Source: UBA4479 sp963974935 (lineage in GTDB: Bacteria; Pseudomonadota; Alphaproteobacteria; Rhodospirillales; Casp-alpha2). From it: 64,000 nucleotides of DNA. Shown piece after piece: positions 12,715 through 21,349 of this stretch. The number at the start of each line of letters is the position of its first letter. The first letter of the stretch is position 1. Position numbers and translations under genes: made by a program. Location: contig CAXBEV010000014.1 in NCBI GenBank assembly GCA_963974935.1, positions 29,734 through 93,733 of the forward strand, written 5' to 3'. Below the pieces are notes generated by a model. It had not been told where the DNA came from. It saw only the letters and a list, made by a program, of their open reading frames with translations, and searched no databases.

Positions 12715-15165
12715 ATGGCCACCAAACGTATGCTGATCGATGCCTCCCACCCGGAAGAGACCCGGGTTACGGTGGTGTCAGGAAATCGTGTTGAAGATTT
12801 CGACGTAGAAGTCGAGTCCAGACGCCAACTCAAAGGCAACATCTATCTCGCCAAAGTGACGCGCGTTGAGCCGTCGCTACAGGCCGCGTTCGTCGATTAC
12901 GGCGGCAACCGCCACGGCTTTTTGGCGTTTAGCGAGATTCACCCCGATTACTACCAAATCCCGGTCGCCGACCGCGAAGCGCTGATCGCCGAAGAAGAAG
13001 ATGCGCAGCGCGCCGCAAACGAAGCCGAAGAAGCAGAAGACGCCGCCGGCGAAGACGGTCGCGTCGAAGAAGTCGGTGGCGGTGACGAAATCGACGAAGC
13101 GGAGAAAATCCGCCGCCCGACGACTGATCGCCGACGCTATAAAATTCAAGAAGTCATCAAACGCCGCCAGATTTTGCTGGTGCAGGTCGTCAAAGAAGAA
13201 CGCGGCAACAAGGGTGCGGCGTTGACCACGTACCTGTCGCTGGCTGGCCGTTACTGCGTATTGATGCCGAACACAGCACGTGGCGGCGGCATTTCCCGGA
13301 AAATCGCATCGGGCCAGGATCGCAAACGCCTGAAATCGATTTTATCGGAATTCGGCATCCCCGCTGGCATGGCTGTGATCGTCCGCACCGCCGGTGCGAA
13401 GCGCACCAAGGCCGAGATCAAGCGCGACTATGAATACCTGATTCGCTTGTGGGAACAGGTCCGCCAGAAAACCTTGGAATCCATTGCGCCAAGCGCGATC
13501 CACGAAGAAGGTAATCTGATCAAGCGCTCGATCCGCGATATCTATACCAAGGATATCGAAGAGGTGATCGTCGACGGCGAAGAAGGTTACCGCACCGCCA
13601 AAGACTTTATGAAGCTGATGATGCCGAGCCACGCCAAGCGTGTGCAACCGTATCGGGACACCACCATGCCGCTGTTGCAGCGCTTCGGGGTGGAGAGCCA
13701 GATCGACAGCATGCACTTGCCGGAAGTACAGTTGAAGTCCGGCGGCTACATCGTCATCAACTCGACCGAGGCGCTGGTCGCGATCGATGTGAACTCGGGC
13801 CGCTCAACGCGTGAGCGCAACATCGAAGAGACCGCGTATAAAACCAACATCGAGGCTGCCGAAGAAGTCGCCCGACAATTACGGCTCCGCGATCTTGCGG
13901 GCCTGATCGTCATCGACTTCATCGACATGGAAAACCACCGCAACCAGGGCAAGGTCGAACGCACCCTGAAAGATGCGATGCGTACCGACCGCGCACGCAT
14001 CCAGATCGGCCGAATTTCACCGTTCGGCTTGCTGGAAATGTCGCGCCAACGGCTGCGTCCGAGCATCCAGGAAATCCATTCCGAGCCTTGCCCGCATTGC
14101 GCCGGCACCGGTTTGCGTCGCTCCGTCAACACCACCGCGTTGCAGATGCTGCGGACCCTCGAAGAAGAGGCCATGCGCAAGCGCAACTCGGAAATCACCA
14201 TGCACATTCCGAGCGAGATGGCGCTCTACATCCTCAATCACAAGCGCGATCAACTGGCGCGGATTGAGGCCGATTACGAACTTAAGGTCTATCTTGAAGG
14301 CGACGACAGCCTGATCCCGCCGGACTATCGGATGGACAAGGTGAAGGCCGATGGTCGCGTCGTCGAAGGTGCCGAAGCCGAAAATGAGAAAGAAGAAGAC
14401 ACCGACGGAGACAATGAGAACGCAGGTCGCAAACGCCGCCGTCGCGGACGTCGTCGCAGTCGCAAAGACAACGAGTTCGGTGACGAGCGTGATGAAAACC
14501 AATCTTCCGAGCCGACGAAAGAGCCGTCTGAAGAACAGCCTGCAAATGACAGCGGCGACGAGGACGAAGACGAAGGTTCTGAAAACAACGAACGTGCGGC
14601 ATCGTCGGAAGATGACGACGATCAGCCGAAGCGCCCGCGCCGTCGTCGCCGGGGCCGTCGCGCCGGTCGCCGTCGCGGTCGTGGCGAAGGCGAAGGTGAC
14701 ACTGAAAACAATGCGGAAAATGCCGCTGAGGCGTCGACTGAAGGCGCTGATGACGAGTCCAACGCCGAAGCCGCCTCGTCCGACAGCGACGCTGCTGAAC
14801 CGGTAGCTGCTGACGCTGCTGAGACCGCCGAAACAGAGACCGAAGAAAAGCCCGAAAAGCCGAAGCGCCGCAGTCGTGGTGGTCGCGGTCGCGGCACCAA
14901 AAAGGCGGCGGAAGCTGTAGAAGCCATCGACGACAAATCGGATACGCCATCCGAGCCTGAGGTCGCCGCTGCACCTGAATCTGAGGCTGAAGCCGTCACG
15001 GTGACGGAAGCGGCATCTGAGCCAAAGTCTGAGCCTACGCCCGTGCTCGTCGCTGAACCGGACCCGCAAGCGGTCGCAGAAATTGCGTCTACGACGGTGA
15101 TCGATGTCTCACAAATTGAAGAAGCCGAAAAACCCACCCGCCGAGGCTGGTGGCGTCGCGGCTGA
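12715..15165 (+). CDS. rne: ribonuclease E
   Basis: The main single-strand endoribonuclease and degradosome scaffold. An ATG at 12598 is in frame, but the family start is the ATG at 12715 (MATKRMLIDASHPEETR), giving 816 residues. The S1 domain (about 35-155) carries an acidic insertion rich in Glu, Asp and Ala (about 84-125), typical of alphaproteobacterial RNase E. The DNase I-like part has the metal aspartates in AIDVNSG and IDFIDM. The zinc-link cysteines are in CPHCAGTG. From about residue 550 the protein is disordered, with alternating acidic blocks and arginine-rich RNA-binding patches (RKRRRRGRRR type). It ends in RRGWWRRG. A terminator hairpin follows. Confidence 0.95.
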   Translation: MATKRMLIDASHPEETRVTVVSGNRVEDFDVEVESRRQLKGNIYLAKVTRVEPSLQAAFVDYGGNRHGFLAFSEIHPDYYQIPVADREALIAEEEDAQRAANEAEEAEDAAGEDGRVEEVGGGDEIDEAEKIRRPTTDRRRYKIQEVIKRRQILLVQVVKEERGNKGAALTTYLSLAGRYCVLMPNTARGGGISRKIASGQDRKRLKSILSEFGIPAGMAVIVRTAGAKRTKAEIKRDYEYLIRLWEQVRQKTLESIAPSAIHEEGNLIKRSIRDIYTKDIEEVIVDGEEGYRTAKDFMKLMMPSHAKRVQPYRDTTMPLLQRFGVESQIDSMHLPEVQLKSGGYIVINSTEALVAIDVNSGRSTRERNIEETAYKTNIEAAEEVARQLRLRDLAGLIVIDFIDMENHRNQGKVERTLKDAMRTDRARIQIGRISPFGLLEMSRQRLRPSIQEIHSEPCPHCAGTGLRRSVNTTALQMLRTLEEEAMRKRNSEITMHIPSEMALYILNHKRDQLARIEADYELKVYLEGDDSLIPPDYRMDKVKADGRVVEGAEAENEKEEDTDGDNENAGRKRRRRGRRRSRKDNEFGDERDENQSSEPTKEPSEEQPANDSGDEDEDEGSENNERAASSEDDDDQPKRPRRRRRGRRAGRRRGRGEGEGDTENNAENAAEASTEGADDESNAEAASSDSDAAEPVAADAAETAETETEEKPEKPKRRSRGGRGRGTKKAAEAVEAIDDKSDTPSEPEVAAAPESEAEAVTVTEAASEPKSEPTPVLVAEPDPQAVAEIASTTVIDVSQIEEAEKPTRRGWWRRG

Positions 15166-15199
15166 CGCTTTTATCAAGTAGCGGCGATCTCGCTTTCAG

Positions 15200-15241
15200 C
15201 GCCCGGACATGACCTACGGTCATGCCGGGCGGTCGCTTTTG
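15200..15241 (+). terminator. rho-independent terminator after rne
   Basis: A long GC-rich hairpin: CGCCCGG-A-CATGACC, loop TAC, GGTCATG-CCGGGCG, with one bulged A, followed by a short T run. It lies 35 bases after the rne stop. Confidence 0.75.
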
Positions 15242-15344
15242 AGCGTGGATAAACATCAGATCACATTATGTGTGGCCGTTTTTATCCCCTCTCCCTCATC
15301 CCACCTCACGTAGTCGCCCCCATCGCTCACTCGTCACCCCAACT

Positions 15345-15407
15345 CGTCATCCCCGCGCAGGCGGGAATCTATGGTCGAGATGGATCCCCGCCTACGCGGG
15401 GATGACG
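15345..15407. repeat. REP/MITE-like inverted repeat
   Basis: Two 26-base arms (15345-15370 and 15382-15407) are near-perfect inverted copies around an 11-base spacer. Each starts or ends with CGTCATCCCCGCG and is itself partly palindromic (CCCCGC...GCGGGG). This matches the type of dispersed palindromic repeat that is common in GC-rich proteobacteria. It lies between rne and the convergent aminotransferase. The remaining bases of this gap hold nothing I can name. Confidence 0.7.
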
Positions 15408-15468
15408 CTTAAAATATGGAAGGTGGCGACATCAGCAGAGCGTATACGCTCAGCAAAATGACGTGATA

Positions 15469-16617
15469 TCAGCGACGCCAGTTGATCAGGCGCGTTGCCG
15501 CCTCGGCCATGTCGGCGGTGTCGCGGGCGAAAGAAAAGCGCACGAACCGATGGCCGCGCGCCGGATCAAAATCCGGGCCGGGAGTGGCAGCGACGCCGAT
15601 GTCGGCAAGCATCGCCTGACAAAATGCGACTGAGTCGTTGGTCATCTCGCCGACATCCGCGTAGATGTAAAAAGCACCATCCGCAGACGCTATTTTATCA
15701 AACCCGGCCTTCGGCAGTTCCGCCAACAGCAATGCCCGATTGGCCGCGTATTTATGCACGTTGGCATCAAGCTCTTCGGTGCAGTCGAACACCGCCAGCG
15801 CCGCATGCTGCGAGATCGCAGGCGACGAAATGAACAGGTTCTGCGCCAAACATTCAATCGCGCGCATCAGGTCCGACGGCGCCACCATCCACCCCAAACG
15901 CCAGCCGGTCATCGAGAAATACTTGGAAAAACTGTTCACAACGATGGCATCTTCGCCGGATTTCAAGATCGTCTCTGCCTGCGCACCGTAGGTGATGCCG
16001 TGATAAATCTCGTCAGAGACCAAGCGAATGCCGTTGTCTTTGCAATACATGTACAGTGCGCTGAGCCCAGCCGCGTCGATCATGGTACCGGTCGGGTTCG
16101 ATGGGCTGGCGATGATCAAGCCGTCGAGCGTTTGCCCACACGCGGCAAGGAGCTCAGGCGTCGGCTGGAAATTGGTTTCTGGGCCGGTCGGGACTTCCAC
16201 AACTTCGATCCCCAGCGCCATCAAAATATTGCGATATGCCGGATAGCCGGGCGCAGCCAGCGCGACCCGATCACCAGCGTCGAACGCGGCCAAGAATGCC
16301 AGCACGAAGGCACCGCTGGAGCCGGTAGTGATGGCGATCCGGTCTGCCGAGACATCCGTGCCATAGGTACGTTTGTAGTGCGCCGATATGGCGTCACGCA
16401 GCGCCGGTATGCCGAGTGCATCGGTATAACCGAGCCGGTCCGCCTGCATCGCGCAGGTCGCGGCCTCGATCACACCTTGGGGGGCGCCGGTGCCGGGCTG
16501 GCCGACTTCCATGTGTAGAATATTTGCACCGGCGGCTTCGCGTTCAAACGCGGCACGCATCACGTCCATAACGATGAACGGCGGCACCTGGCCGCGCCGA
16601 GCCACCTTCAACGCCAT
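15469..16617 (-). CDS. PLP-dependent class I/II aminotransferase
   Basis: A cytoplasmic fold-type I aminotransferase of 382 residues. The PLP lysine is in NSFSKYFSMTGWR, the Asp that pairs with the pyridine nitrogen is near SDEIYHG, the Asn is in SPSNPTG, and the substrate-carboxylate Arg is in VRFSFAR. The fold resembles aspartate/alanine aminotransferases and the uncharacterised group often called aspartate aminotransferase-like; the substrate cannot be assigned. It starts three bases after the stop of the gamma-glutamyltransferase-like gene on the same strand, so the two are almost certainly co-transcribed, which may hint at amino-acid salvage. Confidence 0.9.
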   Translation of the reverse strand: MALKVARRGQVPPFIVMDVMRAAFEREAAGANILHMEVGQPGTGAPQGVIEAATCAMQADRLGYTDALGIPALRDAISAHYKRTYGTDVSADRIAITTGSSGAFVLAFLAAFDAGDRVALAAPGYPAYRNILMALGIEVVEVPTGPETNFQPTPELLAACGQTLDGLIIASPSNPTGTMIDAAGLSALYMYCKDNGIRLVSDEIYHGITYGAQAETILKSGEDAIVVNSFSKYFSMTGWRLGWMVAPSDLMRAIECLAQNLFISSPAISQHAALAVFDCTEELDANVHKYAANRALLLAELPKAGFDKIASADGAFYIYADVGEMTNDSVAFCQAMLADIGVAATPGPDFDPARGHRFVRFSFARDTADMAEAATRLINWRR

Positions 16618-16619
16618 AC

Positions 16620-18260
16620 TTAGTTACCGCCGAGCGCGATGCCATGGCCGCGTCGCTCGGCTGCGCTATTACACTGGACGCCTTTGTCGTTGGGGATGCC
16701 CGACGGGCAATATACCACGACCGCGCGCCCGATGCTTTCGGTGACCGCCACGTCGTGGCCGAGCTTACGTAAGCCATCAACGATATCGTTTGGCATATCG
16801 GCTTCGACGAAAACTTTATCGGGCACGCTCGCGTAATGAGTGCGGGGTGCGCGCATGGAATCGCGTAGCGTCTGCGGACCGGCTGCGGCGCGCGCGATCA
16901 CGTTAATCATCGCCGTCGGCGCGGCTACGCCGCCGGACGCTGCGGCCGCCAGATACGAATGATTATGAAATTCGCTGGTCAGCAGTGCCGGTCCAAGCGG
17001 CGTGTACGTCCGCCCCTGACTGTCCGGCGCCGCTGCCAACATGATGCCGAACCCAGACGCCATGCGCCCGGTGCCGAACAGATTGTTCATGGTCAAAGTG
17101 CAGGCCACAGCCCCGCCGCGTACATCCATCACCGCAAAGCTGACCGCGTCGGGTGTTTCCGGCCATTCGCGCGCCGTCGGTGCGACCGCCGCCAGCGGCA
17201 CCACGGCATCATCGTCAATGCGTGCGCCCATGCTTTCAACATGCGCCTCGCTCAGCAACGACTGCGGATCTTCGCTGTAGGCCCCGTCGGCCTGCAACAA
17301 CCGCATGCGGTCGGCGAACGCAAGTTTCGCAGCTTCTGCCAACAGATGTTCACGGGTCAGAGGATCGGCGTTTTCAAACCGATCCCCGTCCAAAAGCAGC
17401 GCCAACATTTCTGCTGCCACCGCACCGCCTGCGGTCGGTGGACCGGCAAAATGCCACGTCGTGTTCTTTTCCCAATTGAACGAGATCGGCGCCCTGAGTG
17501 CCGGTCGGTAGTCGCGTAGATCTTCGATACTCAGGCTGCCGCCGGCGGCGATCACCGCGTCAGCCAGATTCTGCGCCCCGGGGCCGACGTAAATCTCGCC
17601 GACGCCGACGTTGCGAATGCGTGCCAACACGGCGGCAAGGTCCGGCTGCACGAGGAAATCCCCCTCGCCGATAATTGCCCCGTCGGCACGACGAAACACC
17701 TGGGCGGCGGCTGCGTCTTGCAACAACGAGTCGGCGACGGCTTCTAATTTCGTTGCCGTCGCGCGCGGCACATTAAAGCCAAACCGCGCAAGATTTTCAG
17801 AGGGGGCGACGACCTGGCTCCACGACAAATTGCCAAACCGGGAATGCAGCAAGAACAGACCGCGCGGACTGGCGGGCACCGCACTTGGGCGCGCTGTCCC
17901 CGGCGATACCACTTTGGGCGCACGCGGCAGAAAGTCGAACACCGTCGGCACATCGCCCCGTGCATCACGGGCGATGCATACACCGCCGCCGCCCAAACTC
18001 GCAGACGACGGCATCGTCACTGCCATGGCAAACCCCATTGCGACGGCCGCATCCGCTGCGGTGCCGCCTGCGGATAACACATCGCGGGCAATCAGAGCGG
18101 CCTGCGGCTCTTCAGATGAAATCACGCCAAGCGCGCCGGACACATAGCCGATCCGGCCTTTTTGAAAGTCCTCATCAGCGGCGATACCGCAACCGCTCAA
18201 CGCCACGACGGCAAGCACCGCAACACATGCAGATGACAAACCCGTCATTTGACGGCTCAT
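16620..18260 (-). CDS. gamma-glutamyltransferase-like lipoprotein, probable loss of nucleophile
   Basis: A homologue of the Ntn-hydrolase gamma-glutamyltransferase, which normally cleaves itself and transfers glutamyl groups from glutathione in the periplasm. The frame stays open to 18629, but that extension would overlap the divergent peptidase. The ATG at 18260 gives 546 residues and a lipoprotein signal (ALSGC). The N-terminal GGT fold is clear (GGTAADAAVAMGFAMAVT). The stretch equivalent to the conserved TTHYSVVD of active enzymes reads AVSFAVMD here, so the nucleophilic Thr appears to be Ala. It would then neither self-process nor catalyse the normal reaction. The following NNLFGTG segment is conserved. 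This placement was made by eye. Confidence 0.82.
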   Translation of the reverse strand: MSRQMTGLSSACVAVLAVVALSGCGIAADEDFQKGRIGYVSGALGVISSEEPQAALIARDVLSAGGTAADAAVAMGFAMAVTMPSSASLGGGGVCIARDARGDVPTVFDFLPRAPKVVSPGTARPSAVPASPRGLFLLHSRFGNLSWSQVVAPSENLARFGFNVPRATATKLEAVADSLLQDAAAAQVFRRADGAIIGEGDFLVQPDLAAVLARIRNVGVGEIYVGPGAQNLADAVIAAGGSLSIEDLRDYRPALRAPISFNWEKNTTWHFAGPPTAGGAVAAEMLALLLDGDRFENADPLTREHLLAEAAKLAFADRMRLLQADGAYSEDPQSLLSEAHVESMGARIDDDAVVPLAAVAPTAREWPETPDAVSFAVMDVRGGAVACTLTMNNLFGTGRMASGFGIMLAAAPDSQGRTYTPLGPALLTSEFHNHSYLAAAASGGVAAPTAMINVIARAAAGPQTLRDSMRAPRTHYASVPDKVFVEADMPNDIVDGLRKLGHDVAVTESIGRAVVVYCPSGIPNDKGVQCNSAAERRGHGIALGGN

Positions 18261-18303
18261 CCGGGCACGACTACGTTGAGATAGAACCCGAAAGGTGGGC
18301 AAC

Positions 18304-19662
18304 GTGCGTATTTTCATCGTTTTTTTTCGCAATCTTTCCATGCTGTTCATTGCAGCGGCCCTCATCGCACCGGCGAACCCCGCCAGCGCGCAAGGACTGC
18401 AATTGATCCGTGACGCCGAAATCGAAGATACCATCCGGCGAATGGCAACGCCACTATTCGAAGCAGCCGGTTTAACGCCATCATCTGTAGAGATACTCCT
18501 GGTCGCAGACAAGGACCTGAACGCCTTTGTCGCCGCCGGACAAAAGCTGTTTATAAATACCGGCCTATTGATGCGCGCAGCGAACGCCAACCAAGTGATC
18601 GGCGTGATCGCCCACGAAACCGGCCACATTTCGGGTGGTCACCTGAGCCGGATGCCCGGCGCGCAAAGCCAAGGCGGGGCGACGACGTTAGTAGCCGCCC
18701 TTTTAGGGGCTGCGACCGCCATCGGCACCGGGCGCGGCGATGTGGGGGCTGCGGTCTTTCAGGGTGGCCTGCACGTCGCGACCCGTAATTTTTTGTCTTT
18801 CACTCGCACCCAAGAAGGCTCTGCCGATCAGGCCGCACTCGCGTTGTTGGATCAAACCAAACAATCAGCCGCAGGCCTATTATCGTTTATGGAAGTCCTT
18901 GAAGGGCAAGATTTGTTGACCGCCGTCAATCAAGATGCCTATGCCCGCACCCACCCGTTGTCCGAGGATCGTATCCAGACGATCCGTGCACACCTCGCTA
19001 AATCACCTTACGCCGACACGCCGGTCGACCCGGCGTTGTCGTTGGCCTTTGAACGCACCAAGGCAAAATTGATCGGCTATTTCGGACAGCCGCAACTGAC
19101 GCTTCGGCAATATCCGGAAAGTGACACCACGGTGCCGGCGCGCTATGCACGGGCGTTTGCGTATTCGCGCACGCCCGATGTACCGAAAGCGTTAGCAACA
19201 CTCGATAGCCTGCTCGCCGACGTGCCAGACGATCCGTACTTTTTGGAGCTCAAAGCGCAGGTATTGTTCGAGAGCGGCGACATTGATGGCGCGATTGCGC
19301 CATTCCGCCGCGCCGTCGAGCAAAAACCGAACGAGCCCCTACTGCGCGCCGAATACGCCCGTGTGCTGATCGAAAGCGCGACCACGGAAAACCTGAACGA
19401 GGCGGTCAAACATCTCAAATTTGCATTATTTCGCAACCCGCAAATGCCAGGCGCGTGGCGTAATCTCGGCATCGCGCACGGCAGGCTCGGCAACGTCGGC
19501 GAAAGCGCGCTGGCGCTCGCAGAAGAGGCACTTTTGCAAGGCCGCAACGTGGATGCCGCTTTCCACGCCGGTAAAGCGGCTGAAATGTTCCCGCGCGGCT
19601 CGCCGGAATGGCTACAGGCCGAAGACCTCCTGCTCGCCATTAAAAACGCAAAGGCTAAGTAA
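18304..19662 (+). CDS. M48 family metalloprotease with TPR repeats (BepA/YfgC-like)
   Basis: A periplasmic zinc protease and chaperone of the BepA type, which in E. coli helps assemble and clear outer-membrane proteins such as LptD. A GTG at 18304, after AAAGGTGGG, is preferred; GTG at 18295 is also possible. A signal peptide ends near ASAQG. The M48 zinc site is HETGH, with the third ligand in the EGSADQAA stretch. The C-terminal half (about residues 255-450) consists of TPR-like helical hairpins. At about 450 residues it matches BepA length. It diverges from the GGT-like gene with only about 40 bases between them. A DUF3047-like lipoprotein gene follows after five bases. Confidence 0.9.
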   Translation: MRIFIVFFRNLSMLFIAAALIAPANPASAQGLQLIRDAEIEDTIRRMATPLFEAAGLTPSSVEILLVADKDLNAFVAAGQKLFINTGLLMRAANANQVIGVIAHETGHISGGHLSRMPGAQSQGGATTLVAALLGAATAIGTGRGDVGAAVFQGGLHVATRNFLSFTRTQEGSADQAALALLDQTKQSAAGLLSFMEVLEGQDLLTAVNQDAYARTHPLSEDRIQTIRAHLAKSPYADTPVDPALSLAFERTKAKLIGYFGQPQLTLRQYPESDTTVPARYARAFAYSRTPDVPKALATLDSLLADVPDDPYFLELKAQVLFESGDIDGAIAPFRRAVEQKPNEPLLRAEYARVLIESATTENLNEAVKHLKFALFRNPQMPGAWRNLGIAHGRLGNVGESALALAEEALLQGRNVDAAFHAGKAAEMFPRGSPEWLQAEDLLLAIKNAKAK

Positions 19663-19667
19663 TCTGC

Positions 19668-20411
19668 ATGGCGCAGGGCGTCAAAACCATCAGCTGCCGC
19701 ATGATTGTGCTCGCCGTGATCGTGCTGAGTATGGCTGGGTGCGCCGAGACACCGCCGCTGCCGCCAAATGTGAATACACTAGATGTGCTGGGGCCGGGCC
19801 CCGAATTTGCCGACGCAGTGGGCAAACGTACACTGCCGGTGACGTGGTCGCTCAGCGGACAAGTCCACGCCGGCGCGCTCACCATTCAGAGCATCGACGG
19901 CCTGCCCGCCTTGCAAGTGACGCCGGGCGCACACGGGTTCGCGCTGACCCGCAACGTGCGCGCGCCGTTGTTGGCGCTGCCCTATCTTAGTTGGTCGTGG
20001 CACGTTCAGGCGCCGAAACGCGGCAATCACCCGGTGCGCCTGATCATCGGCCTTGCCGACCGAACCAAAGAAAAGCCCCGGGCCTGGTGGCAGATCAGCA
20101 CCGACGACGCGCCGCCGATCGATCGCGTGATCACCGTGGTGTGGGGCGATACCGCGCTTACACGCGGCACGGTGTTCGGCCCCGCGCGCGACGAAGACGG
20201 CACCGAGCGGGTCCGTTACATCGCCCGCGGCGGGCCCGAGCAGGGCGGGCAATGGTGGGTCGACACCATCGATCTGTCACTGATCCATCGTCAGCTATGG
20301 CCAAACGACACGCCCGGCAACATGGACGTGCACGTGATCGGCATCGCAGTGGAAGCGGCCCCGCACACCGACGCACCGATGAACATTGCGACGTTACGGC
20401 TGACCCACTGA
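19668..20411 (+). CDS. DUF3047-like lipoprotein
   Basis: A 247-residue predicted lipoprotein with lipobox LSMAGC (Cys near residue 25). The rest resembles DUF3047 proteins: a Trp-rich LSWSWHV segment, a GLADRT strand, WWQIST, and ITVVWGD, in a beta-sandwich-like pattern. No catalytic residue set is evident. It starts five bases after the M48 peptidase stop and is probably in its operon, which suggests an envelope role. The family assignment is from memory of motif layout, so it is moderately sure. Confidence 0.72.
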   Translation: MAQGVKTISCRMIVLAVIVLSMAGCAETPPLPPNVNTLDVLGPGPEFADAVGKRTLPVTWSLSGQVHAGALTIQSIDGLPALQVTPGAHGFALTRNVRAPLLALPYLSWSWHVQAPKRGNHPVRLIIGLADRTKEKPRAWWQISTDDAPPIDRVITVVWGDTALTRGTVFGPARDEDGTERVRYIARGGPEQGGQWWVDTIDLSLIHRQLWPNDTPGNMDVHVIGIAVEAAPHTDAPMNIATLRLTH

Positions 20412-20528
20412 GCACATAAGTATTGCGTCGACGCCCGCGTCGTTGTCTTGCCGCTGTCTAAATACGTTCAGACACTTTGAACGTCGAGGCAACTTGTCCG
20501 CTTGTAACCCATTGCAAACAGCGTTGGA

Positions 20529-20990
20529 CTAACTCACATCAACTTCTAGATCTTTTAACGCGCCGAAAATCGATGAATGTTTCTTCATTGCATCGACGTA
20601 CATCCGCATTTTTAGATCACTCGATAAGATGTGGTTGATGAGCCAATCGTGAAGCATCTCTTGAATTTCACCGTGCAGACGTTCCTGTTGCTCGCCATCA
20701 CTCTCCTTGAAGTGCTGGATCGCGGTTTCCAATGTTTTGATCAGATTTGCATGCTCGTGATGATGCGCATCTGCATAAGGGAATGAGACCAAATTCTGCA
20801 GCTGCTCTTCGCGGCCAAAATGGGTTTGTGTATAGAATTTTAGGGCATAAAGGATTGCAGCTGCTTCCTCGTTATCAAGTCCATCAGCAGCAGTCTCTCC
20901 AAATCTGTTTATGATTTCGATGAGGTGTTTGTGATCTTGATCAATAATGCCCCCATTATCGATCGACATTTTTTCACGCCAGGTAATCAT
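20529..20990 (-). CDS. bacteriohemerythrin
   Basis: A non-heme di-iron protein of 153 residues that binds O2 (or senses O2/NO) in the cytoplasm. The iron-ligand pattern is complete: His in DQDHKHLIEIIN, His and Glu in THFGREEQ, paired His in HHHEHANL, and His/Asp in WLINHILSSDLKMR, with the usual N-terminal ITWREKMS. It is a single-domain form and could deliver oxygen or act in aerotaxis. It is flanked by unrelated genes; NO-related genes lie about 10 kb away. Confidence 0.93.
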   Translation of the reverse strand: MITWREKMSIDNGGIIDQDHKHLIEIINRFGETAADGLDNEEAAAILYALKFYTQTHFGREEQLQNLVSFPYADAHHHEHANLIKTLETAIQHFKESDGEQQERLHGEIQEMLHDWLINHILSSDLKMRMYVDAMKKHSSIFGALKDLEVDVS

Positions 20991-21022
20991 TCAATCAACT
21001 CGTTCTCGTTTGTTCAGGTGAA

Positions 21023-21181
21023 TTAAATTTTATAAAATGCGGCAGAATCGTTTGCTAAGTCGTGCGCCTCAAGCCTTTTCTCAAACTGTTCGATGAGAGC
21101 CATGAGCTTCGATGCAAGTGGGTGATCTAATGAAACAATCTGCATAAACTCTTCAACGATTTTACGCAGATTGTCTGGCAT
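21023..21181 (-). CDS. possible small protein or C-terminal gene remnant
   Basis: A 52-residue frame (MPDNLRKIVEEF to SAAFYKI) of amphipathic helical character that I do not recognise. The frame stays open upstream of its ATG for about 28 codons (to near 21265) without another start, and the upstream codons also look protein-like (ipcLLWEKDDLGEKLHEV). It may therefore be the 3' end of a decayed gene rather than a true small gene. It lies 33 bases upstream of the hemerythrin gene on the same strand. The rest of the 20991-21349 gap shows nothing else. Confidence 0.35.
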   Translation of the reverse strand: MPDNLRKIVEEFMQIVSLDHPLASKLMALIEQFEKRLEAHDLANDSAAFYKI

Positions 21182-21349
21182 GTGGATCTTCACCTCATGA
21201 AGTTTCTCACCAAGGTCATCTTTTTCCCAAAGCAGACAAGGGATAAATGCGACGTTGCGGCTTACGCACTAAACACGCGTCCCTTGCACCGTGGCAAGTG
21301 CGGTGGTCCAGAAATCTCATAGCGAACGGTTTGGCCCTGTTTTCACAGA

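Noticed and set aside
14017..15069. 350-codon minus-strand frame opposite the RNase E tail
   Set aside because: It is an artefact of the GC-rich, repetitive Glu/Arg codons of the rne C-terminus; the product is low-complexity Phe/Arg.
15345..15407. CRISPR-like or tRNA-like structure
   Set aside because: It is one inverted pair, without regular direct repeats and spacers, and lacks any cloverleaf.
18261..18629. N-terminal extension of the GGT-like gene
   Set aside because: It would overlap the divergent M48 peptidase and precede a perfect lipoprotein signal; the ATG at 18260 is better.
20158..20419. Arg-rich frames inside the DUF3047-like gene
   Set aside because: Shadow frames of GC-rich coding sequence with no start signals.
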